Shown one piece after another: positions 31,140 through 34,594 of a stretch of DNA of 34,594 bases. The notes under the pieces were generated by a model. That model searched no databases. It was not told the DNA's origin and saw only the letters and a program-made list of their open reading frames with translations. Positions within the stretch are counted from its first letter, which is position 1. Each line of letters opens with the position of its first letter. This DNA is from Paraburkholderia bryophila (GTDB taxonomy: Bacteria; Pseudomonadota; Gammaproteobacteria; Burkholderiales; Burkholderiaceae). The translations under genes were made by a program, and so were the position numbers. The stretch covers positions 1-34,594 of the forward strand of contig NZ_QLTK01000048.1 in NCBI RefSeq assembly GCF_003269035.1, written 5' to 3'.

Positions 31140-32315
31140 ATGAGTTTTCCCCGCCGTTCCCTGCTCGCCATGTTGAGCGTTTGTGCGTTGACGGCGGCGT
31201 CCGCCGTGTTGGCTGCTTCGACGGGTTCGAGCGCTTCGACCGCCGCGACGGCCAGCGCCGCCGACGCTCCGGGCGCTGCCGCGGCGCCAACGCAAGCCGT
31301 TCAGGGTGTTCAAGCCAGCCCGGTGGCGGGCGCGGCGGCCGCCGCCTCCATTGCCGCCGACAACGCCGGTCCCGCCTACGGTCCCGAACTTCAGGGCTTC
31401 AACTATCCCGCGCCGGTCGAGCGATTCGACTTCATGTCGCAAGGCGTGGCGTTGCAGATGGCGTACATGGATATCAAGCCGGCCAATCCGAACGGCCGTA
31501 CGGCGGTGTTGCTGCACGGCAAGAACTTCTGCGCGGCGACGTGGGACGCGACGATCCGGCGCCTGAGCGACGCCGGTTATCGCGTGATCGCGCCGGACCA
31601 GATCGGCTTCTGCAAATCGAGCAAGCCCGAGCGTTACCAATACAGCTTCCAGCAACTCGCGCGCAATACGCATGCGCTGCTGGCCTCGCTTGGCGTCGGC
31701 GACGCGACCGTGATCGGTCATTCGACCGGCGGCATGCTGGCGATCCGCTATGCGCTGATGTATCCGCGCGAGACGCAGCAACTGGTGCTGGTGAACCCGA
31801 TCGGTCTGGAGGACTGGAAGGCGAAGGGCGTGCCGTCGCTGTCGGTGGATCAATGGTATGAACGGGAGCTGAAAACGACCGCGGACGGCATTCGCCGCTA
31901 CGAGCAGTCCACCTATTACGCGGGTCACTGGCGCGCCGATTACGAGCCGTGGGTGCAGATGCTGGCGGGTATGTATCGGGGGCCGGGCAAGCAGATCGTC
32001 GCGTGGAATTCGGCTTTGTTGTACGACATGATTTACACGCAGCCGGTGGTGTACGAGTTGGGGCAGTTGAGTATGCCGACGCTGCTGCTGATCGGGCAGA
32101 AAGATACGACTGCCATTGGTAAGGATGCCGCGCCGCCTGAGGTGCGCGCGAAGCTTGGTCACTATCCGGAGTTGGGCAGGGCGGCGGCGAAGGCGATTCC
32201 GCATGCGACGCTGGTTGAATTCGCGGAGTTGGGGCACGCGCCGCAGATGCAGGATCCGCAGGCGTTTCATCAGGCGCTGCTGGATGGGATGGCGGCGGTG
32301 CCGGGGAATCGGTAG
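31140..32315 (+). CDS. Exported alpha/beta hydrolase
   Basis: A 391-residue serine hydrolase. Residues 1-27 form a Sec signal (SFPRRSLLAMLSVCALTAASAVLAA), followed by an Ala/Ser/Thr-rich low-complexity stretch to about residue 75. The alpha/beta fold then begins: VLLHGKNFCAATW (oxyanion HG motif), VIAPDQIGFCKSSKP, the nucleophile elbow GHSTGG with Ser195, an acid residue near 322 in LLIGQKDTT, and the His of AELGHAPQMQDP near 363. It acts in the periplasm or outside the cell. Start 31140 is chosen for the signal peptide although its ribosome-binding site is poor; ATG 31104 and a GTG at 31074 are alternatives. The substrate is unknown; the fold group contains esterases, haloalkane dehalogenases and C-C hydrolases. 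Confidence 0.9.
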   Translation: MSFPRRSLLAMLSVCALTAASAVLAASTGSSASTAATASAADAPGAAAAPTQAVQGVQASPVAGAAAAASIAADNAGPAYGPELQGFNYPAPVERFDFMSQGVALQMAYMDIKPANPNGRTAVLLHGKNFCAATWDATIRRLSDAGYRVIAPDQIGFCKSSKPERYQYSFQQLARNTHALLASLGVGDATVIGHSTGGMLAIRYALMYPRETQQLVLVNPIGLEDWKAKGVPSLSVDQWYERELKTTADGIRRYEQSTYYAGHWRADYEPWVQMLAGMYRGPGKQIVAWNSALLYDMIYTQPVVYELGQLSMPTLLLIGQKDTTAIGKDAAPPEVRAKLGHYPELGRAAAKAIPHATLVEFAELGHAPQMQDPQAFHQALLDGMAAVPGNR

Positions 32316-32418
32316 GTGGGGGGGGCTTGCGGATAGGCGGTTGTCGGCCACCTTCGGCAGTTCGAGAGCACGTGCGAGATCGTCAACAATTGCATCCTGC
32401 AATTTACAAACAAGCACA

Positions 32419-33336
32419 TTACTGTAGGCGCAACCGCTTCACATCCTGCTGTGGAGGCGCGCCGAACAGCCGACTGTACTCGCGACTGAACTGCGAGGCG
32501 CTTTCGTAGCCGACTTGCATCGCGGCGATTCCCGCATCGACACCCAAGCTGAGCATCAGCTGCCGCGCTTCCTGCAACCGCAGCTGCTTTTGGTATTGCA
32601 ACGGACTTGTTCCGGTGATGCTTCTGAAGTGCTGACGGAACGTCGAGGGACTCATGTGTGCGTGAGCGGCCAACTCATTTACCCGCATATCCTTCGAAAA
32701 ATTCTGCTTCAGCCACGCAACCGCCCTTGCGATTTGTTGGCTCGGTGATCCATTGGCTGCAAGGTGCCGCAGTTGAGGTCCATGCGGGCCAGCGAGGAGT
32801 CGGACGACTATCTCCTGTTGATACAGCGGCGCTAGTTGTGAAGCCAAAACCGGTTGATCCAGCAGTTCGATCAGGCGAACAAGTACGTCAACCATCGCGG
32901 CATCGAGCGTTTCGATCGTGATGGGCGTGAAAGCGGGTGTTCGAGGTGGATCCGGCAATTGCATTTCCGCGGCTGTCTTCGCAATCTGGCTGTTGTCCAG
33001 CGTGAGCATCAGGCCGAGCATTGGCTCTTCAGCACTACCGCCGGTGACGTGTGAGATCACTGGCAGGTCGATGCTCACCAGCATCGACTGGCCGGGGCCG
33101 TAGTTCACTACCTCCGTTCCTATCAACGCTTGTTTATGACCTTGTGCAACTACGCCCAACCCTAGACTGAAGATGCAATGCAATGGCTCCGTTGGCCTCT
33201 TTCTGCGGTGAAGGGAAAGGGCTGATATCACCGTGGCGTAGTCGCCGTCAGACTGGGCAAAGCGCGCAATCGCTTGCGCGAGGCCGTCCATGCGGACCTT
33301 TGGCACACTGAACGGATCGGAAGCCCGATTATTCAT
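32419..33336 (-). CDS. AraC-family transcriptional regulator
   Basis: A 305-residue regulator. The N-terminal 180 residues match the AraC_N type found with cupin-like effector binding (CIFSLGLGVVAQGHKQALIG, GPGQSMLVSIDLPV). The C-terminal domain (about residues 205-300) has two helix-turn-helix units: MRVNELAAHAHMSPSTFRQHF and AGIAAMQVGYESASQFSREYSRLFG. GGGGAGA precedes ATG 33336 by 6 nt; an ATG at 33369 would add 11 residues. It is divergent from an SDR gene with a perfect inverted repeat between, a common arrangement of this regulator and its target. Codon choice is less GC-biased than in genes to the left. Confidence 0.92.
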   Translation of the reverse strand: MNNRASDPFSVPKVRMDGLAQAIARFAQSDGDYATVISALSLHRRKRPTEPLHCIFSLGLGVVAQGHKQALIGTEVVNYGPGQSMLVSIDLPVISHVTGGSAEEPMLGLMLTLDNSQIAKTAAEMQLPDPPRTPAFTPITIETLDAAMVDVLVRLIELLDQPVLASQLAPLYQQEIVVRLLAGPHGPQLRHLAANGSPSQQIARAVAWLKQNFSKDMRVNELAAHAHMSPSTFRQHFRSITGTSPLQYQKQLRLQEARQLMLSLGVDAGIAAMQVGYESASQFSREYSRLFGAPPQQDVKRLRLQ

Positions 33337-33358
33337 GCGAAATCTCCCCCGCCAATAA

Positions 33359-33380
33359 GTTGAAGTCACTTTACTTCAAC
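33359..33380. promoter_or_regulatory. Inverted repeat in the araC/SDR divergent region
   Basis: GTTGAAGT (33359-33366) and ACTTCAAC (33373-33380) form a perfect 8-bp inverted repeat with a 6-bp spacer, 22 bp before the regulator start. On the reverse strand a TTGAAG box within it could be the -35 of the regulator promoter, so occupancy would give autoregulation. Which protein binds it is inferred from position. Confidence 0.5.
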
Positions 33381-33551
33381 ACGGTGGCATCCTCGAAGTT
33401 TTGCGCGTATTTCGTCAGTTTAGGCAAGAAGCACGGCGTTTTCGGCAACCTTCCCGAGCTCATACGCGCGACACTGGACCAGTCGAATTGAATTCCCTGT
33501 CCCGATGCCTGAGTTTCGGTTCGGCATCAAACACACAAAAGGATCAGTGCA

Positions 33552-34394
33552 ATGAATACCAGGAAAGTTTGGCTTGTCACCGGCGCCGGGCGCGGCATGG
33601 GCGTAGAGATTGTCAAGGCTGCGATGGTAGCCGGTCACTACGTTGTGGCGACTGGCCGCGATGTTCAAAAGGTAAGGAACGCTATCGGCGATCATGACAA
33701 TCTGTTGATTGCGCCCCTTGACGTGACCAGTCCGGCCGACGCCAATGCCGCCGTCGAATCTGCCGTTCAAAAGTTCGGGCGCATCGACGTCCTGGTCAAC
33801 AATGCCGGCAACTTCTACGGTGGTTTCTTCGAGGAGCTTAGCCCAGGCCAGGTTCTTAGCCAGATGGAAACACTGCTGTTCGGTCCGATGAATGTTACGA
33901 GAGCCGTGTTGCCGGTGATGCGCAAGCAGCGCTCTGGCCTCGTGGTCACGCTCTCATCGGTGGCTGGGATTACGGGCCTCGGCTTCTGCAGCGCGTATGC
34001 TGCTGCGAAGTTTGGCATTGAAGGATGGATGGAGTCGCTGGCACAGGAAATCGCTCCCTTTGGCATTCGCACTATGCTGGTAGAGCCGGGGTTTTTCCGA
34101 ACAGATCTCCTGAGCGCAGACTCAACAACCTATGCAGAGCTTTCGATCGAAGACTACGCCTCGCGCACCGCTGAGACCGTGGCCGCGTGGAAGGGTATGA
34201 ACGGCAAGCAAGGGGGCGATCCTGCCAAGCTTGCCGTAACGCTCGTGGAGCTGACCGCACAGGATGAGCCTCCAGCGCGGTTCGCCGCAGGCGCGGACGC
34301 TGTCGAGGCCCTTGAGGGCAAGGCGAATACGTTGCTCGCTCAGGCGAATGCTCACCGCGAGTTGTCCTCATCCCTCTCATATTCTTCGGAATAA
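33552..34394 (+). CDS. Short-chain dehydrogenase/reductase
   Basis: A 280-residue classical SDR. Cofactor motif TGAGRGMG at residues 10-17, NNAG at 83-86, and the catalytic Ser136, Tyr149 and Lys153 with the correct spacing (SSVAG then YAAAK). An Arg after the second strand (ATGRD, near residue 36) favours NADPH. EPGFFRTDLL is the usual late PG motif. AAAGGA lies 9 nt before the ATG. The substrate is unknown. It is divergent from the AraC-type regulator, its likely controller, and lies about 90 bp before the group II intron edge. Base composition is nearer neutral than in the rest of the window, suggesting transfer. Confidence 0.93.
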   Translation: MNTRKVWLVTGAGRGMGVEIVKAAMVAGHYVVATGRDVQKVRNAIGDHDNLLIAPLDVTSPADANAAVESAVQKFGRIDVLVNNAGNFYGGFFEELSPGQVLSQMETLLFGPMNVTRAVLPVMRKQRSGLVVTLSSVAGITGLGFCSAYAAAKFGIEGWMESLAQEIAPFGIRTMLVEPGFFRTDLLSADSTTYAELSIEDYASRTAETVAAWKGMNGKQGGDPAKLAVTLVELTAQDEPPARFAAGADAVEALEGKANTLLAQANAHRELSSSLSYSSE

Positions 34395-34482
34395 ATCGAG
34401 CGTTGCTGCTTTCGGCGATTCTTCGCGTCCTTGCAATCAATAAGCAAGGTCCGCTGCGGAGTAAGTTGAATGGCCGCAACGG

Positions 34483-34594
34483 GTGTGCGCCGTGAAAAAG
34501 TGGCGCTTTCCAGCGGGTGCAAGCCCCGCCCGGCAAATGCTCCAGCCGGAAGCAACCGGAGCAGCTATGGAGGCAACGAAGTGGCTGAAGCCTT
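34483..34594 (+). mobile_element. Group II intron, 5' end, truncated by window
   Basis: From 34483 the sequence begins with GTGTG, matching the GUGYG 5' end of bacterial group II introns. It continues with the domain I pattern I know from such introns: a GGGTGCAAG...CCCGCCCGGC stretch, a GCCGGAAGCAACCGG hairpin, and GGAGGCAACGAAGTGGCTGAAGCC in pieces near the right edge. The exon side before it (about 34465-34482) should contain the IBS sequences. The reverse transcriptase part and the 3' end lie beyond the window. It sits just past the SDR gene in the less GC-biased segment. Assignment is by recalled pattern, without a covariance search. Confidence 0.72.

Overview
The window looks like chromosomal DNA of a beta-proteobacterium of the Burkholderia/Paraburkholderia group. 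The evidence is high GC content, GC-rich third codon positions that leave long spurious antisense frames, and gene content typical of that group: a complete hut cluster, glgC-glgA, an LivK-type binding protein, and a PuuP-like permease beside a nitrilase. The genus is an inference; there is no rRNA or other marker gene here.

Layout. 1-318: the first 15 codons of an unknown reverse-strand gene, then an intergenic double-hairpin repeat. 319-2522 (reverse): a PRC-barrel lipoprotein and an MFS transporter that overlap by 4 bp. 2523-4376: a possibly structured leader and an AzgA-like purine permease. 4655-6253: an ArsR regulator whose operator overlaps its own start codon, an AHSA1-type protein and a DUF899 protein. 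6298-9907: a LuxR-type regulator, a 5-copy hairpin repeat array, a nitrilase-superfamily amidohydrolase and a PuuP-like permease. 10014-12271: a small membrane protein, an SDR and a divergent LysR regulator. 12414-20902: the histidine utilisation cluster hutH-hutC-hutU-hutD-hutI-hutF-hutG, preceded by three HutC-like operators. 21208-24462: a 44-residue His-rich secreted peptide (reverse), an HTH-like protein, and a DUF3857/transglutaminase protein whose 5' end carries a 12-bp tandem repeat. 24488-30557 (reverse): LivK-type binding protein, acidic hypothetical protein, pdxY, and glgC-glgA. 31140-32315: an exported alpha/beta hydrolase. 32330-34594: a less GC-biased segment with a divergent AraC regulator/SDR pair and the 5' end of a group II intron cut by the window edge.

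How the genes work together. The hut genes encode the five-step route: HutH makes urocanate, HutU imidazolone propionate, HutI formiminoglutamate, HutF formylglutamate, and HutG glutamate plus formate. HutC is the expected urocanate-responsive repressor. GlgC supplies ADP-glucose to GlgA. The nitrilase and permease probably form an uptake-and-hydrolysis unit for an amide or amine compound, possibly under the divergent LuxR protein.

No complete new defence or mobile system is visible. The most unusual signals are the hairpin array before the nitrilase gene, whose copies co-vary to keep base pairing; the 12-bp minisatellite inside the start of the transglutaminase gene; the leaderless-looking autoregulated arsR; the alternative helices before the purine permease; the His-rich exported peptide; and the intron edge.
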